DNA of 64,000 nt from Psychrobacter sp. WY6 (GTDB taxonomy: Bacteria > Pseudomonadota > Gammaproteobacteria > Pseudomonadales > Moraxellaceae), in NCBI RefSeq assembly GCF_018448495.1, contig NZ_CP049902.1, positions 806,001 through 870,000 on the forward strand, given 5' to 3'. Under the pieces are notes generated by a model. The model was given only the letters and a program-made list of their open reading frames with translations, was not told the DNA's origin and searched no databases. Shown here in pieces: positions 1-10,328 of this stretch; positions within the stretch are counted from its first letter, which is position 1, and each line of letters starts with the position of its first letter. Made by a program: the position numbers and the translations under genes.

Positions 1-147
1 ACCTTTGACACTGATACCTTGTTTGCGTAAAGTCGCTTTTGCCAACTCTAAACTACGGCTGGTAGTCTCCCCTTTTACTTTTTGTCCGCGTCGATTCACC
101 CCATCATAGACAAAGTCTAACAGCATGTCGGTCTTCGCTTTTGCCAT
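1..147 (-). CDS. pilC: Type IV pilus inner-membrane platform protein PilC, N-terminal fragment
   Basis: The 49 codons on the minus strand start at ATG 147-145 and run off the window edge. The peptide begins MAKAKTDMLLDFVYDGVNRR and continues with a basic linker and a segment reading LAKATLRKQGISVKG. This is the usual start of PilC/GspF proteins, where a short F-x-Y/W-x-G motif precedes the first cytoplasmic four-helix domain. PilC is the inner-membrane platform that couples the PilB and PilT motors to pilin assembly. pilB lies upstream on the same strand, 392 bp away, which is the normal pilB-pilC order. Only the extreme N-terminus is visible, so GspF of a type II secretion system cannot be strictly excluded, but the pilB neighbour favours PilC. 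Confidence 0.8.
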   Translation of the reverse strand, partial: MAKAKTDMLLDFVYDGVNRRGQKVKGETTSRSLELAKATLRKQGISVKG

Positions 148-539
148 GTTACTACCCTCAAAATATTGTCTAATATAGATATTGCAAAGATGTACAACGA
201 TGCCTGACTCATTACATAAAAAAGGCATACTTTATTTTAACGTAAAAAACCAGTATAACTCTGTTTTATATTTAAGTATATCTGGTAGGGATTATTGCTA
301 ATTTATAAAAGTCTGTACGATTAACGCCCATCATATAAGTCCTCATATAAATAATGGCATTATTCATATAAGAGTGATTCTGAACTTTCGACTATACTTT
401 TCACCATCGCACTGACAAAGACTGCTTTTTAGATAGCTAAAGATTAAAAAGTAGTTGGTTAGTCGCTTTGAACGTTCCCTTTCAGCAATCAGCAGTGCTT
501 TTTTCTGTGCGTATTTGACCTGTAAAAAAGCAAACATAC
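148..539. other. Spacer between pilB and pilC, no gene seen
   Basis: This is 392 bp of AT-rich sequence between the pilB stop and the pilC start. No reading frame with recognisable protein content was found. Short complementary arms ATGCCT and AGGCAT flank an A/T-rich loop near 200-230, but the stem is only 6 bp and I do not call it a terminator. The length suggests that pilC may have its own promoter. Confidence 0.5.
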
Positions 540-2247
540 TTACTCGGAAGTAACGCGCATCATTTCTTGAATACTGGTTACGCCTTGTAAGACTTTTAAA
601 ATGCCAGAGCGACGCAGGTCTCGGAAGCCATTTTTGAGTGCAGCGTCTTTGATATCTATCGCGTTACCATCTTCCATAATGATACGTGAGATATCAGGGC
701 TGACTTTCATGACTTCGTAGATACCGACTCGTCCTTTATAACCTTCACGGCATTCATTACAGCCTACTGGCTCGTGAATGATATTGTCTGGATTGTCCAA
801 ATCAGCGTCTGTAAAGCCGAGCTCAAGCAGACTTTGCTTAGGGATATTAATAGGTTTTTTGCAGTTTTTACACAAACGTCGTGCTAAGCGCTGGGCGATA
901 ACCAAGTTCACTGAAGTCGCGATATTAAAGGAGGCCACACCCATGTTCCGCAGCCGCGTCAGTGTTTCAGGTGCTGAGTTGGTATGTAGGGTTGAGAGCA
1001 CCATGTGCCCTGTTTGCGCTGCTTTAATTGCAATTTCAGCAGTCTCAAGGTCACGAATCTCACCAACCATGACGATATCAGGATCTTGGCGTAAAAAAGA
1101 TTTGAGGGCATTTGCGAAAGTTAGACCCACTTTTGGATTGACGTTGACTTGATTGATCCCCTCCAGGTTAATCTCCACCGGATCTTCAGCAGTGGATATG
1201 TTGGTCGCGCCAGTATTTAAAATATTAATACCAGTATAAAGCGACACGGTCTTACCAGAACCAGTTGGTCCCGTGATAAGCAACATACCTTGTGGTTTAT
1301 GCAGTGCCTCTAAAAACATATCTTTCTGATCAGGTTCATAGCCGAGCGCTTCAATACCCAACATCGCTGAAGAAGGATCCAAAATACGAAGTACAAGTTT
1401 TTCGCCAAATAGGGTAGGCAGACAGCTTACTCGAAAGTCGATGGCTTTATCTTTAGATATCTTGAGCTTGATACGTCCATCTTGTGGCACACGGCGCTCT
1501 GAAATATCCATCTGCGACATGACTTTTAAACGGGCCGCAATTTTCCCAGCCAGTTGTACAGGTGGATTGGCCATTTTTTGCATCACACCATCGACACGAA
1601 AGCGAACGCGATAGGTTTTTTCATAGGGTTCAAAGTGCAAGTCAGAGGCACCCATACGAATGGCATCAACCAGCATTTTATTAACAAATTTTACAACGGG
1701 TGCTTCCTCGACACCATCACTAAGCTTGGTCTCGCCTTCCTCTTCTTCACTTTCATCAAAGCCAACATTTAAATCGCTATCAGAGAAGCTATCAAAATTT
1801 TGCATAGCATCAGCGTAAAGACTCTCAATACGCTTTTTTAACTTGTCTTCTTCGACGACAATAGTTTCAATAGACAGCCGTGAATTAAAAGCAATAGCGT
1901 CAATTGCATCCACACGAGTTGGATCACTTAATGCGACGATAAACGCTGTCCTCGTTTGAATAATGGCAACGCATTAAATTTACGATAATTTTTTCATCTA
2001 CTAAGTCTTTTGGAATGACATCAACATGTAAAGCATCAAGATCGAAAAGAGGATCGCCAAACGCTTGTGACAACATCTGCGCAAGATGATAAGCATCTGC
2101 CAATTTATTGTCGACTAGGTAGGGCACTAGTCCTACTTGTTGCTGTTGCGATTCTGTCTGCGCGATTTTCATATTCGCTTCGCTGACGATACCTTCGCTG
2201 ATTAGCTGGTGCGCTAAACCACCATACTTGCTCGTGGTGATAGACAT
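540..2247 (-). CDS. pilB: Type IV pilus assembly ATPase PilB (frame broken near 1913-1965)
   Basis: This is the hexameric cytoplasmic ATPase that drives pilus extension. The N-terminal part (about 107 codons, 2247-1924, MSITTSKYGG...) is the MshEN/T2SSE N-domain. The remainder (1913-540) carries the ATPase core: Walker A GPTGSGKT, Walker B with MVGEIRDLETAEIA, a His box with LSTLHTN, and the tetracysteine zinc motif (CKNC, later CNEC) typical of PilB/GspE. Around 1925-1960 the expected linker (ALPLFKRGQR then ALSDPT) is present but spread over two other frames, so two single bases appear to be missing. The combined length of about 570 residues matches the family. The LHTN and tetracysteine motifs separate it from PilT. 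Expression is probably together with pilC downstream. Confidence 0.93.
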
Positions 2248-2880
2248 TACGACTTCTCCTTAATACCCAATATGCTATATATTTGTCTGAAATCCATACA
2301 CTTCTGAAAGCCACTTACTATTGTAATTTTTAACAAATACCTGCTATAAGTCATTGTTAGCCTTTGAGCTATCATTAATAACAGTCAATGCAGAGATGCT
2401 TATAAGAGATTTAGCAGAGAAACCGTTTTAATAGTGTAGGTTATCAGTAGCTTAGTTGTTAGATTCTTGATAATGTTCTGTTATATATAGACACAATACT
2501 ATAAAACATTACTTTAGTTTAAAGATTTTATATGGACGATTGAGTGCTTGACCCAAAAAATCATAGCTCGAGACAATGTCTAGAGCATATCCTCAATTTA
2601 ATAGACTATCCTCTAAATAAGTTGAAAATGGTTGGATTTTGCCAAACATCGTCGAGTAGCCTATCAATATCTCGATAATATTTGCGCTACTTTCATTGTT
2701 TGACAGTAATTTATCTCATTTTTATCATCATTTTTTAGAGTAGTGAGGATACGCCCTAGTAAATATTCGCACTGACTGTCTGTTTTTCTGCTGGCGGCAG
2801 CATACTATAGCACTTGAGAATTATTTGTTATACTGGCGCGCATATTAGCCAAATTGGCAAGAATAGATGAAACAAGGTAG
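2248..2880. other. Divergent region between pilB and tpiA
   Basis: This is 633 bp with no convincing gene. It holds one copy of the 130-bp foldback repeat described separately (2625-2755). It also holds a plausible extended -10 promoter for tpiA, TGTTATACT at 2826-2834. I could not find a matching -35 box. The pilB promoter should also lie here but was not identified. Confidence 0.5.
2625..2755 (+). repeat. Dispersed intergenic foldback repeat, copy 1
   Basis: This 131-bp stretch shares ordered blocks with 24956-25085: AAAATGGTT at the left end, then TTGCCAAAC, a central hairpin, TTTATCA, and GAGGATA followed by CGCC (TGCC in the other copy) at the right end. The two copies differ in length by one base. 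In this copy the central stem is imperfect: GTAGC pairs with GCTAC about 30 bases later, around an inner AATAT/ATATT pairing. It lies between two divergent genes. It encodes nothing recognisable and resembles a MITE-like or REP-like element. Confidence 0.6.
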
Positions 2881-3701
2881 ATGAGTATGCAAGCTTGGGT
2901 AATTGGTAATTGGAAACAGAATCCAGCAACGAGTCACGACGTCGATTTATTGTTGAATAATTTGTTGACTACAATTGATGCTAAAGAGCAAGCCGACACA
3001 GAACGGTCAAGTAGTCGCTGTCAGTTGATGGTGGCACCAAGCTGTATTCATCTGGCAGCTGTCAGTGCGCGCGTTTAGCTGGTAGTTCGATATTGAGTGC
3101 AGCGCAAGACGTCAGTGCGCATAGTGCCAGTGTTGGCGCTTATACGGGTGATTGCTCAGCACAGCAAATAGCAGACGCTGGGGCAACTTGGACGATACTG
3201 GGTCATTCTGAGCGTCGCCAGTATCATAGCGAGTCTCACGATACGTTATTGCAGAAAGTGACTCACGCACTCACCCAAGGTTTGGGCGTGGTATTTTGTA
3301 TTGGCGAAACTCAGGCTCAATATGATGATAAGCAAACCCTTGACGTAATTGACACTCAGTTATCAGTAATAAAAGAAGTGATTACTATCCAACCAGATCT
3401 CATGTCATCACTATCTAATCGACTGATCATTGCTTATGAGCCAGTGTGGGCGATTGGTACTGGCAAAGTCCCAACCGTGAGCGAAGTCAGTCAAACGCAT
3501 CAGCATATTAAGCAAACCATCACAGGCTTTGCAGAATCACTAAAGATAATGAGTGTGCTATATGGTGGTAGTGTCAATGCGGACAATGCCGATAGCTTCG
3601 CTGCAGATCCTATGATTGATGGGGCATTGGTTGGCGGCGCATCATTAAAGGTAGAGAGTTTTTTGGCAATTGCCAATGCCTTTAGTCGAGCTAAAGACTA
3701 G
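2881..3701 (+). CDS. tpiA: Triose-phosphate isomerase (one frame break near 3072)
   Basis: It interconverts glyceraldehyde-3-phosphate and dihydroxyacetone phosphate in glycolysis and gluconeogenesis, in the cytoplasm. The start [14 protein letters not shown] holds the substrate-binding Asn and Lys of the NWKxN motif. The electrophilic His is in LGHSERR and the catalytic Glu in [12 protein letters not shown]. The phosphate-binding loops YGGSVN and LVGGASL are near the end. The frame opening at 2881 stops at 3078, and the protein resumes without loss in another frame ([17 protein letters not shown]). One base is therefore missing in the GCGCGCGTTT run around 3067-3077. The length of about 273 residues is slightly above the usual 250. 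The sequence AAGGTAG ahead of the ATG is a fair ribosome site. secG follows, as in many gammaproteobacteria. Confidence 0.95.
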
Positions 3702-3774
3702 TCAATAAAGATAAAACGTGCATTTCATGGCGGTCTCGATTATAAAATGTCTTTATCAGTTGGCAAAAGTAGGT

Positions 3775-3803
3775 TTAACAGTGCCCTTGCAATCGTGTAC
3801 AAT
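3775..3803 (+). promoter_or_regulatory. Candidate sigma-70 promoter for secG
   Basis: TTAACA at 3775-3780 and TACAAT at 3798-3803 each match the consensus at five of six positions, with a 17-bp spacer. A TG sits directly before the -10 box. Transcription would begin about 105 bases upstream of the secG start. Confidence 0.5.
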
Positions 3804-3915
3804 GCGCCTTATTTATATAATCGATTTGGCAGCATTACCCGTCAATTGCTATTCCTATTAACCGTAAGATTTATTTTCCGTTATCAGTCGTCATTACGCG
3901 GCAAAAGAGGCCACC

Positions 3916-4224
3916 ATGTTTACGTTTATATTAGCCCTGCATATTATCGTGGCGATTGCCATGATCGGCTTGATTTTGATACAGCATGGTAAAGGGGCAG
4001 ACGCTGGAGCTTCTTTTGGCGCTGGCTCGTCAGGTACGGTCTTTGGTGCGGCAGGAACAGCGAACTTTTTAACGCGTGCGACAGCAGTATTAACAGTGAT
4101 ATTTTTTATCACCAGTATGACGCTAGCCGTTCATGCGCGCAAACAGGCTGAAGATCAGTTCCGTTTAGATGCACCTGTGTCAGCACCACAAACGCCGCGT
4201 CCATTGACACAGAATCCTCAATAA
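3916..4224 (+). CDS. secG: Preprotein translocase subunit SecG
   Basis: SecG is the small membrane subunit of the SecYEG channel and assists SecA-driven export. The 102-residue product has a first transmembrane helix (residues 1-20), then the hallmark glycine-rich cytoplasmic loop (LIQHGKGADAGASFG, then GTVFGAAG), then a second helix near residues 52-75. The tail is hydrophilic and proline-rich. Length and topology are normal. It lies between tpiA and tRNA-Leu, the standard gammaproteobacterial arrangement. Confidence 0.96.
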   Translation: MFTFILALHIIVAIAMIGLILIQHGKGADAGASFGAGSSGTVFGAAGTANFLTRATAVLTVIFFITSMTLAVHARKQAEDQFRLDAPVSAPQTPRPLTQNPQ

Positions 4225-4410
4225 CTGTACTTTAAAGACACTTGCCTTTACTAGCTGTCTTTAGTCATTGCCTTTTAATTGAGGCAGCTCTTGCTATTTT
4301 AAGGCGTTAGATTTACAATGCTTTTCTGTTTTAGCAGTCTGATTCTATCGATGCCTACCTTAAGCATCTATTATGATAGATTAGATAGTAATAGTAGAGC
4401 AGTGAAAAAT

Positions 4411-4494
4411 GCGATTGTGGTGGAATGGTAGACACGCCATCTTGAGGGGGTGGTGGCGCAAGCTGTGGGGGTTCAAGTCCCCCCAATCGCACCA
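4411..4494 (+). tRNA. tRNA-Leu (anticodon GAG)
   Basis: The acceptor arms GCGATTG and CAATCGC pair perfectly, followed by A and an encoded CCA. The anticodon stem CCATC/GGTGG encloses the loop TTGAGGG, giving anticodon GAG, which reads CUC and CUU. The variable arm is long (TGGCGCAAGCTG region), as expected for a class II leucine tRNA. The T loop contains GTTCAAGTC. The total of 84 bases includes CCA. Confidence 0.95.
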
Positions 4495-4574
4495 AGTTTT
4501 TAAAGTTGTAACGTATTAAGTACGGCGTTAGTAATATAGGTAAGAAATTTAGTCTAATTTATTTAAAATAAAGA

Positions 4575-4603
4575 TTGACACTTATATAAAACCCCCATAT
4601 AAT
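4575..4603 (+). promoter_or_regulatory. Full-consensus sigma-70 promoter for tRNA-fMet
   Basis: TTGACA at 4575-4580 and TATAAT at 4598-4603 are both exact consensus hexamers with exactly 17 bp between them. Transcription would begin near 4610, about ten bases before the mature tRNA. The next base-pairs are GC-containing (ACGCACC), but I do not claim a stringent discriminator. Confidence 0.85.
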
Positions 4604-4619
4604 ACGCACCATAGATTGA

Positions 4620-4696
<77 letters not shown>

Positions 4697-4742
4697 CTTT
4701 TTATACTGATGTTTTGTACACTAAATTTGTCAGTAACGATTA

Positions 4743-4770
4743 GCCCACCATTATGTTTGTGGGTTTTTTT
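4743..4770 (+). terminator. Rho-independent terminator after tRNA-fMet
   Basis: CCCAC (4744-4748) pairs with GTGGG (4759-4763), followed by seven T residues. It lies about 48 bases after the tRNA 3' end. Confidence 0.7.
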
Positions 4771-5141
4771 GTATCTGACGGTCAGTGGTATCGCGGTATC
4801 TATCCTACTTATGCTAAGCTCTAGTTCTATAGAGTGCGATATTATTCGTTATTGGTTGTCACCTGCCGCTATCGGCGCGCTGCTTCTTAAGCACACTATC
4901 CTTTATTCCTCACTCCTTTATCGATAGTACTGCTTTGTGAATAATAAAAGCATTGTCTGGCTGAGCTTGATGTTTTTTGTGCTCATCCCTATATAAGCGC
5001 ATATCATATAAATAATATGTTTGTGATTTAAGATAGTATAATGACTGTGTCTCTTACTAATAAATAAACTCCATGAGTGAGCGACAATTACGCGGTTTAC
5101 TAAGTACGATAGATACGTGAATAGGAAAAGATAAATAGATT
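4771..5141. other. Leader region before rimP
   Basis: There is no gene here. A TATAAT hexamer at 5037-5042 could be the -10 box of the rimP-nusA-infB operon, but no -35 box lies at the proper distance. Reading frames across this stretch overlap the tRNA and have no recognisable content. Confidence 0.4.
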
Positions 5142-5640
5142 ATGAAGCTTTCAACCAAAGTTACAGAACTGACCAATATTATTGCTCCTGCCGTCGCGGC
5201 TTGCGATGTGGCATTATGGGGTATCGAGTTTGCACCGCAAGGCAATCGCTCTTTATTACGCATTTATATTGAGGCATTGCCAGAAGAGCAGGCCCAAAAT
5301 AAACAAGTAACCATTGAAAACTGTGCAGCAGTGAACCATCAAGTGAGCGGTATTCTTGAGGTTCATGATCCGATTGCTGGTGAGTTTATCTTAGAAGTTT
5401 CTTCACCAGGTTTCGACCGCATTCTTTTCCGATGAGCAGATGCATGCCTATGTTGGTCAAACCGTCAGCTTGCGTTTAATACAAGCGACTGGTGAAGGTG
5501 ATCAAAAACGTCGCAAAGCGACAGGTACTTTAGATAGTATCGATGCAAATGTCTTAAATCTGACATCAAGCGATGGTCAGCAGTTTGAGATTGCGCTGAG
5601 TAATATTGATAAAGCCAATTTGATTTATGAAGATGCCTAA
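5142..5640 (+). CDS. rimP: Ribosome maturation factor RimP (one frame break near 5432)
   Basis: RimP supports late maturation of the 30S subunit. The N-terminal alpha/beta domain begins MKLSTKVTELTNIIAPAVAA and carries the family block GIEFAPQGNRSLLRIYI and a later LEVSSPGFDRILF. The protein then moves to another frame through DEQMHAYVGQTVSLRL, the start of the SH3-like C-terminal domain, and ends near ISNIDKANLIYEDA. A single missing base around TTTTCCGATG explains the break. The length of about 166 residues is normal. It is the first gene of the classic rimP-nusA-infB operon. Confidence 0.95.
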
Positions 5641-5798
5641 GCTTTTGTACAGCTTGGTTTGATTTGAAAACTTGAAGTAACAAATCATCCATCAGCATTT
5701 TAATATCCAAACAGCTTATATAGCTTACGGTGAAAATATAATAGCAATACATAAATTATAAAATTTAAGTCAATTAAAAATGATAGGACAGGTATAGC

Positions 5799-7283
5799 AT
5801 GAGTCGTGAAATCTTAACGGTAGTAGAAACTGTCAGTAATGAAAAGGGCTTAAATCCTGAAGATATCTTTGAAGCGATAGAAGACGCTTTGGTGGTATCG
5901 ACTAAGAAAAAAGTATACACCGAACAGCCAGAAGTGGCAGTACGGGTTGCTATCGACCGTACAACGGGTGATTATGATACTTATCGTTACTGGACAGTGG
6001 TTGCAGATGAAGACCATGAAATGCCTGCTTGTCAGCTAGCCATCAGCGATCTTGATCCAGAAGAATGGTCAATCGGTGATGTTAAAGAAGAACAGATTGA
6101 ATCGATTGAGTTTGGTCGTATTGCTGCGACGCAAGCCAAACAAGTCATCATCCAAAAGATTCGTGAAGCTGAGCGTAATTTAGTAGCAGATGCTTTTGAG
6201 CCGCGTGTTGGCGAGATGATGTATGGCGAAGTCAAGAAGCAGACTCGTGATGGCTATATCATTGATCTAGGTGACAATGCCGAAGGCTATTTGTCACGTG
6301 ATCAGATGCTGCCGCGTGAGCAATTACGTGCAAAATCACGTATCAATGCTATTTTGTATCATGTCAACCGTGAAAACCGTGGCGCTCAGTTGTTACTGTC
6401 TCGTACTCATCCTGAAATGCTTTCAGCATTGATGCAAAAAGAAGTACCAGAGATTGCCGAACAAATTATTGAAATCCGCAACGTCGCGCGCTTGCCGGGT
6501 ACTCGTGCTAAAATAGCTGTGAAAACCAACGATCATCGTATCGATCCAGTTGGCGCTTGTATTGGTATGCGTGGTACACGTATCCAAGCCGTACAGCAGG
6601 AGCTTGATGGCGAACGCATTGATGTGGTGGTGTGGTCAGATGATCCAGCACAGTTCATTATTAGTGCTTTAGAGCCAGCTGACGTCAGTAGCATCATCTT
6701 GGATGAAGATACGCAGACAGCTGATATTATCTTTAGCACCAATGATCAGTTGGCACGTGCGATCGGTTCACAAGGTCAAAACGTACGTTTGGCGTCTGAG
6801 CTAACGGGCTATAAGCTTAATATGATGCTAGAAGAAGAATATCAGCAGCGTCAACAGAACGAATCGAAAGCCTTTATCGAATTATTCTATGAACGTTTAG
6901 AAGTGGATAAAGACTTAGCACAAGCACTGGTCGATATTGGTTTTACCAGTATTGAAGAAGTGGCTTACGTACCAGTTGAAACCTTTTATGATATCGAAGG
7001 TCTAGACGATGAAGCGATTGAGATGATTCAAGAGCGTGCAAAAGAAGTCGTCATCGCTGATGAGCTGGTCAAACAACAGAACATGAAAGAGCCAAGTCAA
7101 GAGCTACAAGAGCTTGAAGGTATGACAGTCAATTGGGCTTATAAAATGGCACAAAAAGACATTATTACCGTTGATGATTTGGCAGAACAAGCAGTCTTCG
7201 ATCTCGAAGATATCGAAGGTTTAGACTCTGAAACCGCAGGAAAACTCATCATGAAAGCTCGGGAATCTTGGTTCAATGAATAA
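5799..7283 (+). CDS. nusA: Transcription termination/antitermination factor NusA
   Basis: NusA binds RNA polymerase and modulates pausing, termination and antitermination. The 494 residues match the E. coli length. The order is the N-terminal polymerase-binding domain (1-130), an S1 domain near 135-200 (GEVKKQTRDGYIIDLGDNAEG), KH1 with GACIGMRGTRIQAV, KH2 with RAIGSQGQNVRLASE, and two acidic C-terminal repeats (about 365-425 and 440-494, ending MKARESWFNE). The frame is intact, in contrast to its neighbours rimP and infB. It sits 158 bp after rimP and 148 bp before infB. Confidence 0.98.
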   Translation: MSREILTVVETVSNEKGLNPEDIFEAIEDALVVSTKKKVYTEQPEVAVRVAIDRTTGDYDTYRYWTVVADEDHEMPACQLAISDLDPEEWSIGDVKEEQIESIEFGRIAATQAKQVIIQKIREAERNLVADAFEPRVGEMMYGEVKKQTRDGYIIDLGDNAEGYLSRDQMLPREQLRAKSRINAILYHVNRENRGAQLLLSRTHPEMLSALMQKEVPEIAEQIIEIRNVARLPGTRAKIAVKTNDHRIDPVGACIGMRGTRIQAVQQELDGERIDVVVWSDDPAQFIISALEPADVSSIILDEDTQTADIIFSTNDQLARAIGSQGQNVRLASELTGYKLNMMLEEEYQQRQQNESKAFIELFYERLEVDKDLAQALVDIGFTSIEEVAYVPVETFYDIEGLDDEAIEMIQERAKEVVIADELVKQQNMKEPSQELQELEGMTVNWAYKMAQKDIITVDDLAEQAVFDLEDIEGLDSETAGKLIMKARESWFNE

Positions 7284-7431
7284 GCGGTAACTGCATATCG
7301 CTGTCTTTTAGTGATATGCTATCGATAATAAAGTGCTGGTATGAACGCAGTACCAATACCAGCCTTACCCCAATCATTTGTAGCCAACTGAATTGAACAT
7401 ATAGCAAATAATAGACAGTAGGTGATAATAA

Positions 7432-10125
7432 ATGGCAGATAGACCGTCAAAGAACTGGCAGATATGGTAGGCAAACCGCAAGTGCTGTACAACAGCAATT
7501 GGTAAATGCTGGACTGCCTGCTCGTGCAGGGGTGACCTAGTCACTGAGCTTGAGCAAGAGAAGTTGGTGACGTATTTAAAGCAAAGTCATGGTCAGCAAG
7601 AAAAGCGTCGTATTAGTCTTAAATCTAAGACAACTAGCACTGCGCGCGTGACCGGTCTTCAGGTAAATCTAAGAGCGTCAATGTGGAAGTGCGTAAAAAG
7701 AAAGTATTTGAAAAGCCTGATCCAGAAAAAATGGCTGAAGAGTTGGCGCGCGTGAGCAAGCGATGATTGAGTCGCAAGAACGTGCTGCTAAAGATGCTGC
7801 TGAGCGTGCTGCTACCAAAGAAATCTGAAGAACGTCAAGCTGCAACCTTGGCGGCAATGCGTGCAAGCTTAGGCTCTAGCAAAAAGTCAGATGATAAAAA
7901 CGACGATATCTCAACCTCAGTGGTTGTGAAAAAGGTGGCAAAACCACTGTCGAAGTCACCTAAAGACCAAGAAGAAAAAAGTTGCAGCGACGAAACCGAA
8001 AGTTGAAACGGCGGTTGAGCGTAAAGCGCGCGAATTGCGTGAGAAAGAGAAGCTCGTTTACGTGAAATCGAAACAGAAAACACGCCGCGCTCAAGCTGAA
8101 GAAGCACAAAAACGTACGCTTGAACAAATGCGTAAAATGGCTGGAAAATATACAGATCAGCCTGCTTCTGAAGTCGTAAAGACGAGCCACTAGCTGAAGG
8201 TTTGGTTGGTGATGCCTTAGAAGATCGTTTGAAAAAGAACGTCGTGAAATCAAGCGTGGCACCAGTAGTACTAGTGCTCGTGGTCGTGGTCGCCGTAAGA
8301 ATCAAGATGAGCGTGAGATCAAAACCGTAAAAAACGGTTTGCGTTCAACGCAAGCATCACAGCATAAGTTCGAAAAACCTGTTGAAAAAATTGTTTACGA
8401 TGTTGAGATTAGTGAACAAATTACCGTTGCAGATCTTGCTCAACGTATGGCAGTTAAAGCGCGCGAAGTCACCAAATTGCTTATGAAAATGGGTGAGATG
8501 GCTCGTGAGTCAGATACGATTGATCAAGCGACAGCAAGTTTGCTCGTTGAAGAGATGGGTCACAATCAGTACTGGTTAGTGATACGTTGAAGACGATCTA
8601 CAAGACGCCGTGATGAGCGTAGCAGTAACGTTCAAACTCGTCCGCCAGTCGTCACAATCATGGGTCACGTCGATCACGGTAAGACATCGTTACTTGATAA
8701 AATTCGTGAAACAAAGTGGCAACTGGTGAAGCAGGTGGTATTACTCAGCATATCGGTGCTTATCACGTTAAGACCGATCGTGGTGTGATTACTTGATACT
8801 CCGGGTCACGCGGCCTTTAGTGCTATGCGTTCACGCGGTGCACAGGCGACTGATATTGTTGTGTTAGTTGTTGCCGCTGATGATGGTATGATGCCGCAAA
8901 CAGCAGAAGCTATTGATCATGCTCGTGCTGCTGGTACGCCAATTATCGTTGCAATCAATAAAATGGATAAGCCAAGCGCTGATCCAGATCGGTCCTTAAT
9001 GAATTGACTGCTAAAGAAGTCGTTCAGAAGAGTGGGGCGGCGATACCCCAATGGCTCGCATCTCAGCCAAAACCGGTGATGGTATTGATGAGCTGTTAGA
9101 ACTTATTAGCCTACAAGCTGAACTAATGGAGCTAGAAGCACCGTTAGATGGCGCTGCTCAAGGTGTGGTCATTGAATCAAGACTTGAAAAAGGGCGCGGT
9201 CCGGTTGTTAGTGTCTTAGTTAAAAAAGGCACATTAAAGCAAGGCGACTTGGTCTTGGCAGGCGAGCATTACGGTAAAGTTCGTGCGATGACTGATGAAC
9301 ATGGTAAGCGTATTCAATCAGCGGGTCCTTCTATCCCTGTAGAAATTTTAGGCCTACCTGAAACGCCAGCAGCTGGCAGCGAGTTCTTAGTCTTAACCGA
9401 CGAGAAAAAGCTCGTGAAGTGGCAGAGTTTAGAAGCAACCGTGAGCGTGAGCGTCAACTTGAACGTCAGAATGCCATGCGTTTAGAAAGCATGTTTGATC
9501 AGATGGAACAAGGTGATGTGTCATTCTTGAATATCGTATTGAAAACCGATGTTCGTGGTTCGCTTGAAGCACTGCTTTCAGCATTGAATGAGCTATCAAC
9601 TGATGAAGTTAAAGTCAGAGTAATCAGCTCAGGCGTCGGTCCTATCTCTGAATCTGATGTGACACTTGCAGAATCTAGCGAAGCGGTATTGTTAGGTTTC
9701 AACGTTCGTGCTGATGCGACCGCACGTCGCAAAGCGGATGCCGCCAACATGGATATCCGTTATTACAGCGTTATCTATGGTTTGATTGATGATGTCAAAG
9801 CAGCTATGAGTGGTATGCGCCAGAACATCGTGAGAAAATCCTTGGTGTTGCAGACGTTCGTGAAGTATTCCGTTCTAGTAAGTTCGGTGCTGCTGCTGGT
9901 TGTATGGTGGTTGAAGGTACAATTTATCGCAACAAACCTATCCGCGTATTGCGTGATGACCAAGTTATCTTTACCGGTCAATTGCAATCATTGCGTCGCT
10001 ATAAAGAAGACGTTAATGAAGTACGTACTGGTATGGAATGTGGTATGGCTGTTCGTGGCTATGATGTCGAAGCTGGCGATAAGATCGAAGTCTTTGAAAT
10101 CCAAGAGTTTGCACGTACTATCTAA
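7432..10125 (+). CDS. infB: Translation initiation factor IF-2 (at least ten frame breaks)
   Basis: IF-2 is the GTPase that brings fMet-tRNA to the 30S subunit and joins the subunits. The region opens with ATG at 7432 (MAD...) and ends at TAA 10123-10125. Segments in all three forward frames join into a normal product of about 900 residues. They comprise an IF2_N domain, a long charged lysine/glutamate/alanine-rich linker, a second IF2_N domain ([20 protein letters not shown]), then the G domain. The G domain has G1 (GHVDHGKT) from about 8661, G3 (DTPGHAAF) near 8796 and G4 (NKMD) near 8960. Domains II to IV follow, ending [12 protein letters not shown]. The breaks are concentrated in 7440-8830. 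An essential gene cannot be this broken, so base errors are the likely cause. Confidence 0.93.
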
Positions 10126-10212
10126 CGTTACAGTTCGATAGCAGGATATCTAATCATGCAATATGCTTAATCAGCTGAGCAGATTAGTATCTTCTTAATA
10201 TCTAGCTGTACT

Positions 10213-10247
10213 TAGGCCTATCAGGTACATCCTGCTAGGCCTTTTTT
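10213..10247 (+). terminator. Rho-independent terminator after infB
   Basis: AGGCCTATCAGG pairs with CCTGCTAGGCCT (one mismatch) around a 5-base loop, followed by a run of six T residues. It separates infB from rbfA, although the two are often co-transcribed in relatives. Confidence 0.8.
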
Positions 10248-10328
10248 ACCAACTATTAGTCCTAAAATTTGTTAATAAGCCAATATATCAATCAGTGAAA
10301 ATAAGCCATATTAAAGTAAGGTAACAAT

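Noticed and set aside
200..230. Terminator hairpin between pilB and pilC
   Set aside because: The stem is only 6 bp with a long loop, and pilB-pilC are usually co-transcribed.
8000..8305. Long minus-strand frames within infB (up to 156 codons)
   Set aside because: They are mirror images of the Lys/Glu/Arg-rich IF-2 linker and arise from its codon bias, not from a gene.
7432..10125. Programmed frameshifting as the cause of broken genes
   Set aside because: Breaks occur at many unrelated sequences in unrelated genes and lack slippery heptamers with downstream structure. Data error is simpler.
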